Below, in pieces: positions 1 through 7,990 of a stretch of 10,129 nt of DNA. A program made the translations under genes and the position numbers. Origin of the DNA: Funneliformis mosseae (taxonomy: Eukaryota; Glomeromycota; Glomeromycetes; Glomerales; Glomeraceae); assembly GCA_910592005.1 (NCBI GenBank), contig CAJVPP010004100.1, forward strand, positions 1 to 10,129. The letters run 5' to 3'. Below the pieces are notes generated by a model. That model did not search any database. It saw nothing but the letters and a program-made list of their open reading frames with translations, and was not told the origin of the DNA. Position 1 is the stretch's first letter; each line of letters begins with the position of its first letter.

Positions 1-811
1 TAATGAGAAATAATATATTATCAGATGAATTTTAGCAAATGATAGATTTGATAATTAATATTTTAGAACTAATAGTTGTAGCATTAAAGTCTTTTAAATC
101 AGATATATCTACTTTCAACAATTTATTCATATTATAGCAAATTAATAGAATAATTTGGTAAAGTTTCATGACATTTATCTAAAAATATTCAGTAACTTAT
201 TCAAAAAAGATGGGAGTATGTATATCATCCTATTATGATAGCTGCTTATATGTTAGATCATATTTTTAGAAAAAAGTAGAAATACAAATTTAGAGACAAT
301 TGGATATTCTGAATTTACAGCATTTACTAACAAATTGTTTGATCAGGAGAAATCTGTAACATTATTTATTAAGCTAATAAAATTTTACCAAAAAGCTTTA
401 TCATATAATAATGAAATAATTTGGATGTCCTCATCTATTCTTAGTCTTTCTGTATAGTAATAATTATAGCCAAGTTGTAAATTTCAGCAATTAGTTATTA
501 AAATTTTTTTAATTCCTACATTATCAGCAGCTACAGAGAGAAATTTTTCTACTTTTGGATTTATTCATAACAAAATCTGAAATTGATTATATAATGATCA
601 CGTTAAAAAGTTAGTTTATATTTATAGAAATCTTTGGATGTATAATGAGTTCAAAAAAATAAAGTTATGTAATAAAGGTAAAAAATTCACAAAGAATAAA
701 AAGAATAATAATGAAGAAGGTAATGAAGAAGACAATAATAATGATGATAATTTATTGAATTTTAATGATAGTATTTTCAGATTTAAATCAAATGTAATAA
801 ATTTGTTGTAA
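1..811 (+). pseudogene. hAT-family transposase, 3' half, decayed
   Basis: This is a DNA transposase remnant of the hAT superfamily (RNase H-like catalytic fold plus C-terminal dimerisation domain). The 5' part lies outside the window. Readable blocks occur in three frames. Frame 3 from about 6 gives a helical stretch ending LIVVALKSF. Around 208-258 frame 1 gives RWEYVYHPIMIAAYMLD. From about 275 frame 2 runs to TAA at 809-811. Positions 512-640 of that frame hold the hATC dimerisation block (AATERNFSTFGFIHNK, then VKKLVYIYRNLWMYNEF). The tail after about 655 is Lys-, Asn- and Glu/Asp-rich. At least three frameshifts and many stops break it. In the dimerisation block two TGA codons stand where family members have Arg (KRNRL), and TAG/TAA codons near 456-470 stand where Trp or Gln is expected (IWWQLW). 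The gene is not functional. Confidence 0.9.
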
Positions 812-933
812 CAATATCAATATATAGCTATTTGTAATAATAAATTTTCATTTAATAAGTAATATTGCGATAATAATAAATAAAAAATTAAAAAAATTTT
901 TTTATATAAAATCTTATATTAAATTTATATTAC

Positions 934-1495
934 TAGAGTTCTAAATGAGTCGAGTCGAGTCGAGTTTAAAGATCAACTCTATTTGACTTTCTTTTTTCGA
1001 GTCAAGTCGAGTCAAATTTATTTATAAAACCTTTCAATTTGATTTGATTCGAGTTATATAAATTTTAAACTTAACTCAATTTGACTCGACTCAATTTTAA
1101 CTTGATTCAATTTGAAAAAAATAATAAAAAAAACGAAAAGATCAGGGGGGAGGGGGAAGAAAGAGCAAACGATTTGTTATCGTTCTTCTTGAATGATTTT
1201 TTTTATCATTTAAGTTAAATGATTCAGGTTATTGTTCAAGTCGAACGATTCAGGTTATTGTTTAAGTCGAACAATTCAGGTCATTGTTCAAGTTGAACGA
1301 TTCAGATCATTATTCAAGTTGAATGATTCAGATCATCGTTTAAGTCGAGTTTAAATCGAGTTGAGTTAAATATTTAACTTGACTAAATTTGACTTAACTC
1401 GCAAATCATCAAGTCAAAAAACATAAACTCAACTCGATTTAAACTCAACTCAGCTTATCTGACTCATGAGTTAACTCGACTCATCCGGAACTCTA
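934..1495. mobile_element. Non-autonomous hAT element (MITE-like), complete
   Basis: The element starts TAGAGTTC and ends GAACTCTA. The first and last 22 bases (934-955 and 1474-1495) form terminal inverted repeats matching at 19 of 22 positions. The three mismatches are adjacent (TAA versus CGG) and all are C/T or G/A transitions. An 8-bp direct repeat, TATATTAC, lies immediately outside both ends (926-933 and 1496-1503). An 8-bp target duplication and ends fitting YARNG are hAT hallmarks. The interior has no coding sequence. It holds many copies of CGAGT and its complement ACTCG on both sides, which are candidate transposase-binding subterminal repeats. It also has a G-rich purine tract at 1145-1156, a 16-bp perfect palindrome at 1364-1379 and a 26-bp tandem array. 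It was probably mobilised in trans by a hAT transposase, not necessarily the decayed one just upstream. Confidence 0.88.
1168..1347 (+). repeat. 26-bp tandem array inside the hAT element
   Basis: Five clear 26-bp units start at 1218, 1244, 1270, 1296 and 1322, with a pattern close to AACGATTCAGGTTATTGTTC followed by AAGTCG. A more diverged 26-bp unit lies at 1192-1217 and a 24-bp one at 1168-1191. Differences among the five good units are almost all C/T or G/A transitions. Such an array in a non-autonomous element may bind transposase or may simply be expanded filler; the sequence alone does not decide. Confidence 0.88.
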
Positions 1496-1514
1496 TATAT
1501 TACAGTTAATTAAT

Positions 1515-1538
1515 GGTTAATTAACTAATTAATTAACC
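1515..1538. repeat. Perfect 10-bp inverted repeat (hairpin)
   Basis: GGTTAATTAA at 1515-1524 is the exact reverse complement of TTAATTAACC at 1529-1538, with a 4-base loop. It lies 12 bp outside the right target duplication of the hAT element. It could be the relic of another insertion or a chance AT-rich palindrome. Confidence 0.6.
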
Positions 1539-2142
1539 AAATCTTAATTAAGCATTAATTTTCCATTTCTAGGTAAACTGATATTATGAGATTAATTATA
1601 ATATTTATGTTTTGAGATACATATTTTTATTTGATATTAATTAATCAATAGGTAAATTAATAGAAGAGTAGGTATTTTTATTCATTTAGTTAGTAAATAT
1701 TTAGTGATTTAAGAATAAAAATAAATGTTTAAAGATTTACTAAATAAAATTATTGTGTAATATAACATAAGAATGATCATATGATTATAAAAATCAGAGA
1801 ATTAGTATTCGTAATGTAGTTAAATCTTTGATATTCTAAAATAATGTCTTTAGTCAATTTGAGTTTTATTCTTATGTCAAATATTTTTTAATCTAAAAGC
1901 AATAAGCTACTCATTTATTTATCAAGAAATAAATTCTAATAAATCATGAAATTATTTATTCTTTACTTTTTTGGTTAAGATTTAAAAATTATAAGTCATC
2001 AAAAAAATAAAAAAATCTATAAATATAAATCATATTTATAAGGAAGGGAAATATTCTGAATTTAATATCTATTTACAATAATAGCATATAGATTACCTAA
2101 TTGATTAATATTAAAATTAAGAGTACTCTATATTAAATTTAT

Positions 2143-2170
2143 GGTCAAAATTGTGCAGATCAATTTGACC
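2143..2170. repeat. Small hairpin with GGTCAAA arms
   Basis: GGTCAAAATTG (2143-2153) pairs with CAATTTGACC (2161-2170) apart from one bulged A, around a 7-base loop, and is followed by a run of A. It resembles the end of a small DNA transposon, but no partner end was found nearby. Confidence 0.45.
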
Positions 2171-3041
2171 AAAAAAGTTTATTTTAAATAAGTGTTTTAT
2201 TAATCTTAAAATGAGAACTTTATGGAATTATTAATTTTTTTATTTAAAAATTATATTATGAGATTTGTATAAAATACAAATAGGACCATATCTGTTTTAG
2301 TCAAATGTTATATAATTTAGTTGAAAATTATTTTATATGGTTTAAAGTACTTTCAGAAATGCTGTATTACAACTTTGTGTTATTTGAAATACCAATATTA
2401 TGATTAAGCAAATTTGAGATTTTGCACTGTAGAATACAAATATTATTTGAATCTCTTTGAATCTCACAATTTTATTTTATATAGCAGAGAGTAAAAGATG
2501 TCAGACCAATAATTCAATAAAATTTCATTTGTTAGGTAATAAAAAATGGAAAGAAATTAAGTTTAAAGATTTAGAAAAAGAATCATGTGAAGTAGTAGGA
2601 CTAAAATAGAGGTTCTAAAATTAAAATTCACAGAAAGGTTTCCAATCATATTTTCAAAGCCTTCTAGCTATAAGAATCCACTATAGAATTTTAAACTTTA
2701 GTCAAAATTTGAGCACTTTCTGCTATCTAAATATTTGGTATTAAATTGGTATTAATTTACTCCGTCAGATACTAAGAATAAATCAATCTCTTATAGCCTT
2801 TCTAACTTAATTTTAATCTCAAATAATATATCAAAAAAATATATCATTCTGTTTGAGTTTGAGATGAGGCGAGCTTGACAAGAACTGAAGGTTTGAAGCC
2901 AAGCTCATGGACTTTGCAAATCTTTTATGTATACTATTATTTATGCTATTCTAGAATTAATTCTAAAACTGATTCATTAATGAAATCAAAAATTTACTAA
3001 GTCTAACCTTTAGTATCTATATGCTTAAGTCTATCCTCAAA

Positions 3042-3181
3042 GAGGTTAGATTTAGCAGTTATCAATTTCATAGTTTTAAAAGCTATATAATATATTCTAG
3101 TATATCATTATTTTTTGATATGCAGAATATCTTTCTAAAGCCATTTGCATTACGTAAACTTAAGGTTAAAAAATCAACCTC
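3042..3181. mobile_element. MITE-like repeat, copy 1 (140 bp)
   Basis: Begins GAGGTTAGATTTA and ends TCAACCTC, giving short terminal inverted repeats (GAGGTT/AACCTC). It aligns along its length with the copy at 3222-3363, sharing ATATTCTAGTATA, TATGCAGAA and CTTTCTAAA in the same order. No gene is present; a 62-codon open frame that covers it is a by-product of the repeat. No convincing target duplication was found. Confidence 0.6.
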
Positions 3182-3221
3182 AAACGTAAAAAATTGGATT
3201 AGAAGTTAGAATTACAAATCA

Positions 3222-3363
3222 GAGATTAGATTTAACGGTTATCTAATTTATAGTTTAAGAAGTTATAAAACATATTCTAGTATACTAATATTTTTTCAAT
3301 ATGCAGAAAACCTTTCTAAAACTATTTCCTTTACATAAACATAAGATTAAAAAAACTAATCTC
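3222..3363. mobile_element. MITE-like repeat, copy 2 (142 bp)
   Basis: Begins GAGATTAG and ends CTAATCTC, a perfect 8-bp inverted pair. It is in the same orientation as copy 1, starts exactly 180 bp after it and is separated from it by 40 bp. The two copies differ by many substitutions, so the duplication is old. Confidence 0.6.
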
Positions 3364-3372
3364 AGGTGATTA

Positions 3373-3385
3373 GAGGTTAGACCTC
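3373..3385. repeat. Possible collapsed third MITE copy
   Basis: The 13-mer GAGGTTAGACCTC joins the left end of the neighbouring repeat family (GAGGTTAGA) directly to a right-end-like ACCTC, forming a 5-bp stem with a 3-base loop. It could be an internal-deletion product or an excision scar. Being so short, it could also be chance. Confidence 0.3.
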
Positions 3386-3400
3386 ATGCAATACGTCTGA

Positions 3401-3766
3401 TTAAAAAAACTCCTCTGGCTTGATTCTTTAAAGTATATAAGATAAGTCTCATGTAACGTGCTTTGTAAAGTGCCTTAATAGCTCGACCCTCTAAGTCTCA
3501 CCTAAAAAGTATACTTGATCAAATTGCTTAGCCTTATCCTGAAGCTTGTTTACATAACGGATCTGATATTTGCTTTTATTACAATTGCTATATAAACCAT
3601 TATCTATCCTTGTAGGTTTATATATCTTTGTAGGTCTATTACAAGCAAAGCATAGCTAGCACTTCTTAGCTTTAAAGTATAATTAACAACCTTCAAGTCT
3701 AATACTACGTCTGCTACAAATTTTACTAGAATTATGAAGATAGTTGCAAATGTAATCTGCTTTCAT
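3401..3766 (-). pseudogene. Cys-rich (possibly zinc-binding) protein, decayed
   Basis: I do not recognise the family. From ATG at 3766 a single frame runs 91 codons to TAG at 3491-3493 with only two internal stops (codons 28 and 37, TAA and TAG). This is far fewer than random AT-rich sequence would give. The likely reading continues through that TAG and a later TGA to TAA at 3401-3403. Cysteines at codons 7, 17, 27, 36, 39, 42 and 62, including a CxxCxxC cluster, suggest metal binding. The region after codon 45 is basic and hydrophilic (FACNRPTKIYKPTRIDNGLY). Its start faces the start of the next gene with 29 bp between, so the two probably shared a divergent promoter. An old metal-binding accessory protein of the neighbouring element is plausible but unproven. 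Confidence 0.55.
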
Positions 3767-3795
3767 ACTATAGTTTGAAAAAGATTATTAGCAAA

Positions 3796-4307
3796 ATGTA
3801 TACAATTGTTTAAATAAGAAAAATATTAGAACACATTATAAAGAAAAGAGGTAGAAATAATTTAATTAAAGAAATCTTTACATAGTATAGTAATAAATAT
3901 ATATATATAATAAGCAATCAAAATCAAGCTACCCAAGAAGTTTTATCTGAAGTCAAGCCCACCTTTTAGTAGGTTAAGCAAGCATTAATAAATATAGTAA
4001 AGGCAGGACTATATTTTAAAAAGCTCAAGAATAGAAAATTCATATAAACTATAAAGAAAAAGTTAAAAAATTGCGTCAGTCAGAAGATCCTGAATAATAT
4101 ATAATAAATTTAGCCTAAATAATATTTCCTAATGAATGCAAATATTATCAAATTATGGATGATTACAAATCTTAGTATAGAAGAGATCCAGAGATTCTTA
4201 ATACCATCATAGATTTATATAAGTTATATTATAAATTAGCTAAAGATTATTTTATTAAGAAAGAAGATATCAATAATGAAGTAGAAGACTTCTTATTATC
4301 AATTTGA
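3796..4307 (+). pseudogene. Unknown helical protein, decayed
   Basis: Not recognised. Frame 1 runs from ATG at 3796 (MYTIV, then IRKILEHIIKKRGRNNLIKE) through about 4060. One frameshift in the A-rich stretch 4055-4070 moves it to frame 3 (LRQSEDP, IIFPNECKYYQIMDDYK, RRDPEILNTIIDLYKLYYKL), ending TGA at 4305-4307. The product would be about 170 residues, charged, Lys/Ile/Tyr-rich and almost all predicted helix, with no signal peptide or membrane segment. About eight internal stops are all TAA or TAG, where a restored Gln fits the surrounding helix. The 3' end overlaps the 3' end of the opposing integrase gene. The regular density of charged heptad-like stretches and the low number of other disruptions argue for a once-real gene. 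Confidence 0.6.
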
Positions 4308-5326
4308 TAAGACCTATTGAGAAGGTAACTTAGTATCAGAAATAACCATCAATTCCTCTCTTACAAAGGATCTTTTTGGGCTATTTCCCTTATCATTTAT
4401 TAGCCAGTATAAGATTAACTAATTTTTTTGCACTAAAGATTCACAAATATGATAAACCTGAGAAGACCAATTCATATCAGTAGCACATCTTCTAGCAGGA
4501 CCATGTCCTAACTCTTCTAGTTTAAGAAGATATCTTACTAAGTTATAATAGGATAAACAAGGTTCGTCATATCCAATAAGTCTTCTATGTTTACAGTTGG
4601 CTTAGCAATTATTTTCTCCTTATTAAATGCTCTTTCGACTGCCTCATTAGAAGATATATCTATTAACTAAATAGGAGTAGTATTAAATATGTCATCATTA
4701 ATATGAAGACTTCTAATTCAATCTCTAAAATGATTTGATAAAGGTAACAGAAAATCTATAGCATTTTGCTGAATACCAGAATGCTTTTCAAATTCTTTAT
4801 GATTATGTTCAGCTATAGCATTACCTTTCTTAGTTTTGACATATTGTATTTTTATATCATGTTTAAGCAATAAACTCTTACAATCCCTATATATTCCATC
4901 TTTTTATTTAAATTAAAGCAAATTGGCCAAGAAAGAGGCTCCTTAGGATCATCATAAATTTTTTGAATATTCTTAGCCATTTGTGCAGAAGATTTATCAA
5001 TTAATGTAAAACTATGTCGATACCTAGTTGTAACATCTTTAATAATGCTCCTATACTTATAAATCTGATTACCTACTTTATCATGAGATATAGGGGTAGT
5101 ATTAAATTAGTACATTTCATTTAAAAATTGTATATTATTAAAGGAAGCATACTGAATAAATCTAGGATGAGGCATATGAATTTGGTGAACAGCCTGTCTT
5201 TTAAGTCAATCCTTAACTTTGTTTAAACTAAATCATACCCAACCTTTTTAAAAGCTTTGTATAATTTTTTTAAATCTTCTGATAGCCCGAAGGCTGATAA
5301 TAAATTTTACACAAAGCTGAAAACAT
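4299..5326 (-). pseudogene. rve-type integrase, full length but decayed
   Basis: This is a DNA integrase of the retroviral (rve, RNase H-fold) class, of the kind found in Maverick/Polinton-like and related eukaryotic elements; it joins element DNA ends to a target. From ATG at 5326 there is an N-terminal helical block (IYYQPSGY, KKLYKAFKKVGYDL), then RQAVHQIHMPHPR. The core reads [23 protein letters not shown], with the first catalytic Asp at 5037-5035. The second block reads [11 protein letters not shown] (Asn at 4908-4906 where the second Asp is expected). A frameshift to [13 protein letters not shown] follows, and the Glu lies in NAIAEHNHKEFEK (4810-4808). The C-terminal domain reads LVRYLLKLEELG, ATDMNWSSQVYHI, KRSFVREELMV and ends TGA at 4301-4299. 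Its length (about 340 codons) is that of a whole protein. Several frameshifts and TGA/TAG codons at Trp or Arg positions make it inactive. Confidence 0.9.
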
Positions 5327-5372
5327 ATTTATATTTCGAGTCTTACCAAAATCTATTAGAATAATAGGATCA

Positions 5373-5876
5373 ATGGAAGTTGAACAGACATATCTTGATT
5401 TGCTAGACAGCAATTTAAAATTGCGAATAAAATTGACTAAAGAGGAAACTATTACTATTAAAAATAAGGAAAAGATTTACAAACTCATAAACGATCTAGA
5501 GTGATGTGAACTATATATCAAATATTTTGAAAAAAATCTTATTTTATGAGAGGATGAGTTAGATAGATTAAAAGCAGAATACTGTTCTACCCTACATAAT
5601 CTTAAAAAATATCAGAATCATTTAGAGCTAAAGGATGAGGCATTAATCGCTTAAGATAATCAAATCATTTTATTAGAAAATATAGTAAAAAAGCTTAAAA
5701 GTTAAATTCTTAAGATATCACTTTTTCAAAATAATAGTAATAAACCTTCTGAAGAAGAACATCAAGAAAATATGGTACTACTAGATATCTTAAGAAATAT
5801 TGGTACAGCTTTAAATCAGATTAAATGAGCTAAAGGTTTGGACTTCATATCACGATATTGCATAATATCTTTATAA
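5373..5876 (+). pseudogene. Coiled-coil protein, decayed
   Basis: One continuous frame starts at ATG 5373 (MEVEQTYLDLLDSNLKLRIK), divergent from the integrase start with a 46-bp gap. Five internal stops (three TGA, two TAA) occur in about 167 codons, with no frameshift needed. The protein is rich in Leu, Glu, Lys and Asn with heptad spacing from about residue 10 to 115 (DELDRLKAEY, LHNLKKYQNHLELKDEALI, DNQIILLENIVKKLKS). A polar linker (NNSNKPSEEEHQEN) and a short helical end (DILRNIGTALNQIK) follow. TAA before DNQIILL and after KKLKS fit a lost Gln. There is no membrane segment. The position and orientation next to an integrase suggest a structural or DNA-packaging-like accessory protein, but I do not recognise the family. 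Confidence 0.6.
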
Positions 5877-5993
5877 TCTGCAAGAGATAAGTAACTAGCC
5901 CTGGAACTAATATGTGTTTTAAGCTAGGGTGTAATCATATTAGTAGCTAATCACTAAAGATTTTTTTCACTATAAATAAAAATGTATAAAAAA

Positions 5994-6155
5994 TATTGAT
6001 ACTATACTAATATTAGTATTATACTAATATTGATAATATAATACTATTAGTACTATACTAATATCAGTAATATTGTAGTATCAATAGTATCAGTAGTAGT
6101 ATTAGTAATATAATAGTATCAGTAATATTGTAGTATCAGTAATATGCTAGTATTC
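5994..6155. repeat. Degenerate ATACTAATATT / AGTATCAGTAATATTGT satellite, inverted halves
   Basis: The left half (to about 6062) is built from variants of ATACTAATATT. The right half is built from AGTATCAGTAATATTGT variants, roughly the reverse complement of the left, so the block can fold on itself. ATACTAATATTAGTAT at 6004-6019 is a perfect 16-bp palindrome. The rest of the gap between the two coiled-coil genes (5877-6244) holds nothing else I can support. Confidence 0.7.
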
Positions 6156-6244
6156 ATAAAAAAATAAAAGTATTTTCAGGATTGTGTGATCTTAAAAATT
6201 TGCTCATATTTTTTTAGTATACTAATGATCAAGCTGAAAAAATT

Positions 6245-7440
6245 ATGTTCAATACGTATACTTTAAGAGATATTGAGAATAGAAGAGTGATTGAGGGTTC
6301 ATTAAGTAAACATATTCTCTAGGCCATCGGCTTGGTAGTATTTATGAACCAGAACTTGAAAAAGTATTGCATGGTAGCATTAAAACTGCTTTTGATATTG
6401 CTAATGATTATAAAGACCTGCAAGATGTATATTTAGAGCAAGTGAAGAAGTTTAATTATATCTGTTCAGGTTTTAATAATAAGTTTAGTCAGCTGAATAT
6501 AGCTAATAGTAAGCTTGAAGCCAAATATATCACCAAAATCAAATCACTCAAATCTTCTATTAAAACACTAAAAAGAGAACTAGCTTTAGCTCAAAAAACT
6601 TTGTCTGCTAACAAGATCAAAATTCTCTCTCTTGAAGCTAAAATACGAGAATTGAAAGGTAAGTTAGATGACTTGAAACTAAAACAAGTGTTTCATGATT
6701 CAGATGCAATGGAAGGAGTAGTAGAAGAGCTAGCCCAAATAAACTTATCTGACCCTAAAGAGATCAATTCTCTCAGGCTTGAATTGGAATAGATAAAGGA
6801 GAATCTAGATTCAAAAATTATGAAATAGAATGTATGAAAAAAGGAATAGAGTTGTCAGATGATATATAAAAATAGGAGTTGAATAATCAGTCTTTAGAAT
6901 AATTAAAATTGATGGAGGAAAATAGGTCCCTTAAAGATCAGTTAGCGTTAAAGAAAGAGTCAAGAAGCATTTCGCATAATGAAGTAGATCCTCCATTCCT
7001 ACCTATGAATAATTTATCATAATATGGTCTTAAAGGGATCCTTTCCACTCTTAATCCTTCACCTTCCCAAATATTTTCTGCAGATGGTGCAAAAGCAGTA
7101 TCTTTATTAACAACTGTTCCTATTATCATAAGCTTCTTGATATCGCTTATGTTAATATATTCTATATTTACCCTAGTACTTATTGTGATTATTTAGCTCA
7201 TAGTCAGGAAATGTTGAAATTTGTAAAAAAAAAAATAACCAATTTTTACCTACAGAAATTATATAAATAAGGACTATGTAAAGCACCTTTCAGTTAGACC
7301 AGATCATTATTATTTTTAATCCTAATTAACTATCTATAAGTACTGGCACAAGTAAAACTTCTTTGAATCATTTTTTTAATGTGAGCTAATACGAATCAGT
7401 CTCACCAGGATCATCTATTTCAGATTGCATGCTTGTATAA
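6245..7440 (+). pseudogene. Long coiled-coil protein with C-terminal membrane region, decayed
   Basis: Reading starts at ATG 6245 (MFNTYTLRDIENRRVIEGS, frame 2) and shifts near 6318 to frame 1. That frame is uninterrupted to 6790 and covers a strong coiled coil (KLEAKYITKIKSLKSSIKTL, LSLEAKIRELKGKLDDLKLK). A shift near 6790-6815 leads to frame 3 (more coil, then VDPPFLPMNNLS, LNPSPSQIFSADGAKAVSLL). Positions 7098-7205 encode about 36 hydrophobic residues (TVPIIISFLISLMLIYSIFT and on), broken by one TAG and enough for one or two membrane spans. After basic residues (VRKC) a shift in the A-run near 7227-7237 gives a Ser/Thr/Asn-rich tail ending TAA 7438-7440. The whole would be about 400 residues: soluble coiled-coil head, membrane anchor, polar tail. 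The family is not recognised. The middle segment is the best preserved frame in the window. Confidence 0.68.
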
Positions 7441-7574
7441 TGTAGTATTAGTATATTAATATTCAAAAGAAACAAATCACATATTTTTTTGTCCTGTAAA
7501 TTTACCAAGAAAATATTTTATTATATATCACTTTATTAGAATTTAATAAAAATTATATATATGAAATCTCTATT
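7441..7574. other. Short convergent intergenic gap
   Basis: 134 bp of AT-rich sequence between the convergent ends of the coiled-coil/membrane gene and the small membrane gene. No clear terminator or further gene. Confidence 0.4.
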
Positions 7575-7832
7575 CTATGAATTTTTTGGGGTTGAAACCA
7601 TTACTACCATTTCACTAGAACTATGTTCACTATCTCCAAAATCAGAACTATATAATATTTTGTAAATTGTATATGTGACAGCTGTTCTCAAAGTCAACAA
7701 TGCATGTATAAGCAGATATACAGCACTTAGAAAAGTTATATGCAATGGAATTGTTGCTTTCTCTATTAAGCAATACTTATAAATACCCAATTTTTTTCAC
7801 ATAGCATAAAGTTCTATAACATCGCCTGCCAT
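7575..7832 (-). pseudogene. Small membrane protein, nearly intact
   Basis: ATG at 7832 opens MAGDVIELYAM, then TGA (7799-7797, codon 12), then KKLGIYKYCLIEKATIPLHI and on to a stop at 7575, 85 residues in one frame. The only lesion is that TGA, and a Trp (TGG) there would fit. Residues 27-60 are strongly hydrophobic (LHITFLSAVYLLIHALLTL, then a Tyr/Ile stretch) and would make one or two membrane helices. The C-terminus is polar and Ser/Asp-rich (SSDFGDSEHSSSEM). No family is recognised. The start lies 158 bp from the divergent start of the next + strand frame. If the shorter open frame beginning at the TTG at 7790 were used, the protein would lack the N-terminal 14 residues; the ATG start is preferred because it gives a normal initiation codon and a soluble leader. 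Confidence 0.55.
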
Positions 7833-7990
7833 TTTATATAAAATAAATATGGTTAAATATTATTGATTGATTAAAACGTGAAATAAATTGATATATACTG
7901 GTAATGTTAATGATAAATATACTCAAATTCTGTCTCTTGAATAATTGATTGAATATTCTTTTAAGCTTTGATATATTTCTTATTGTATCA

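Larger units (their letters stand above)
1496..3041. other. AT-rich spacer without a supportable gene
   Basis: About 1.5 kb in which no frame on either strand gave a recognisable protein. It contains a 24-bp near-palindrome (1515-1538), a hairpin (2143-2170), an 11-bp tandem duplication TTGGTATTAAA/T (2735-2756) and a weak 7-bp inverted repeat GAGCTTG/CAAGCTC (2871-2877 and 2900-2906). A loosely open + frame between about 2590 and 2990 carries several stops and resembles nothing I know. Confidence 0.5.

Noticed and set aside
1145..1156. G-rich tract GGGGGGAGGGGG as a G-quadruplex
   Set aside because: Only two G-runs separated by a single A; it does not meet a normal four-run pattern.
2590..2990. 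Loosely open + frame in the spacer
   Set aside because: About five stops, no recognisable motif and a minus-strand alternative of equal quality.
3021..3209. 62-codon + strand open frame
   Set aside because: It lies over the 140-bp repeat, has no protein-like features and is destroyed in the sister copy 180 bp away.
3589..3624. Perfect 10-bp inverted repeat TATATAAACC/GGTTTATATA
   Set aside because: It falls inside the Cys-rich coding frame and encodes unremarkable residues; probably incidental.
6938..7129. 63-codon minus-strand open frame
   Set aside because: Antisense shadow of the coiled-coil/membrane pseudogene, whose + strand reading gives a coherent coil, Pro-rich linker and membrane segment.
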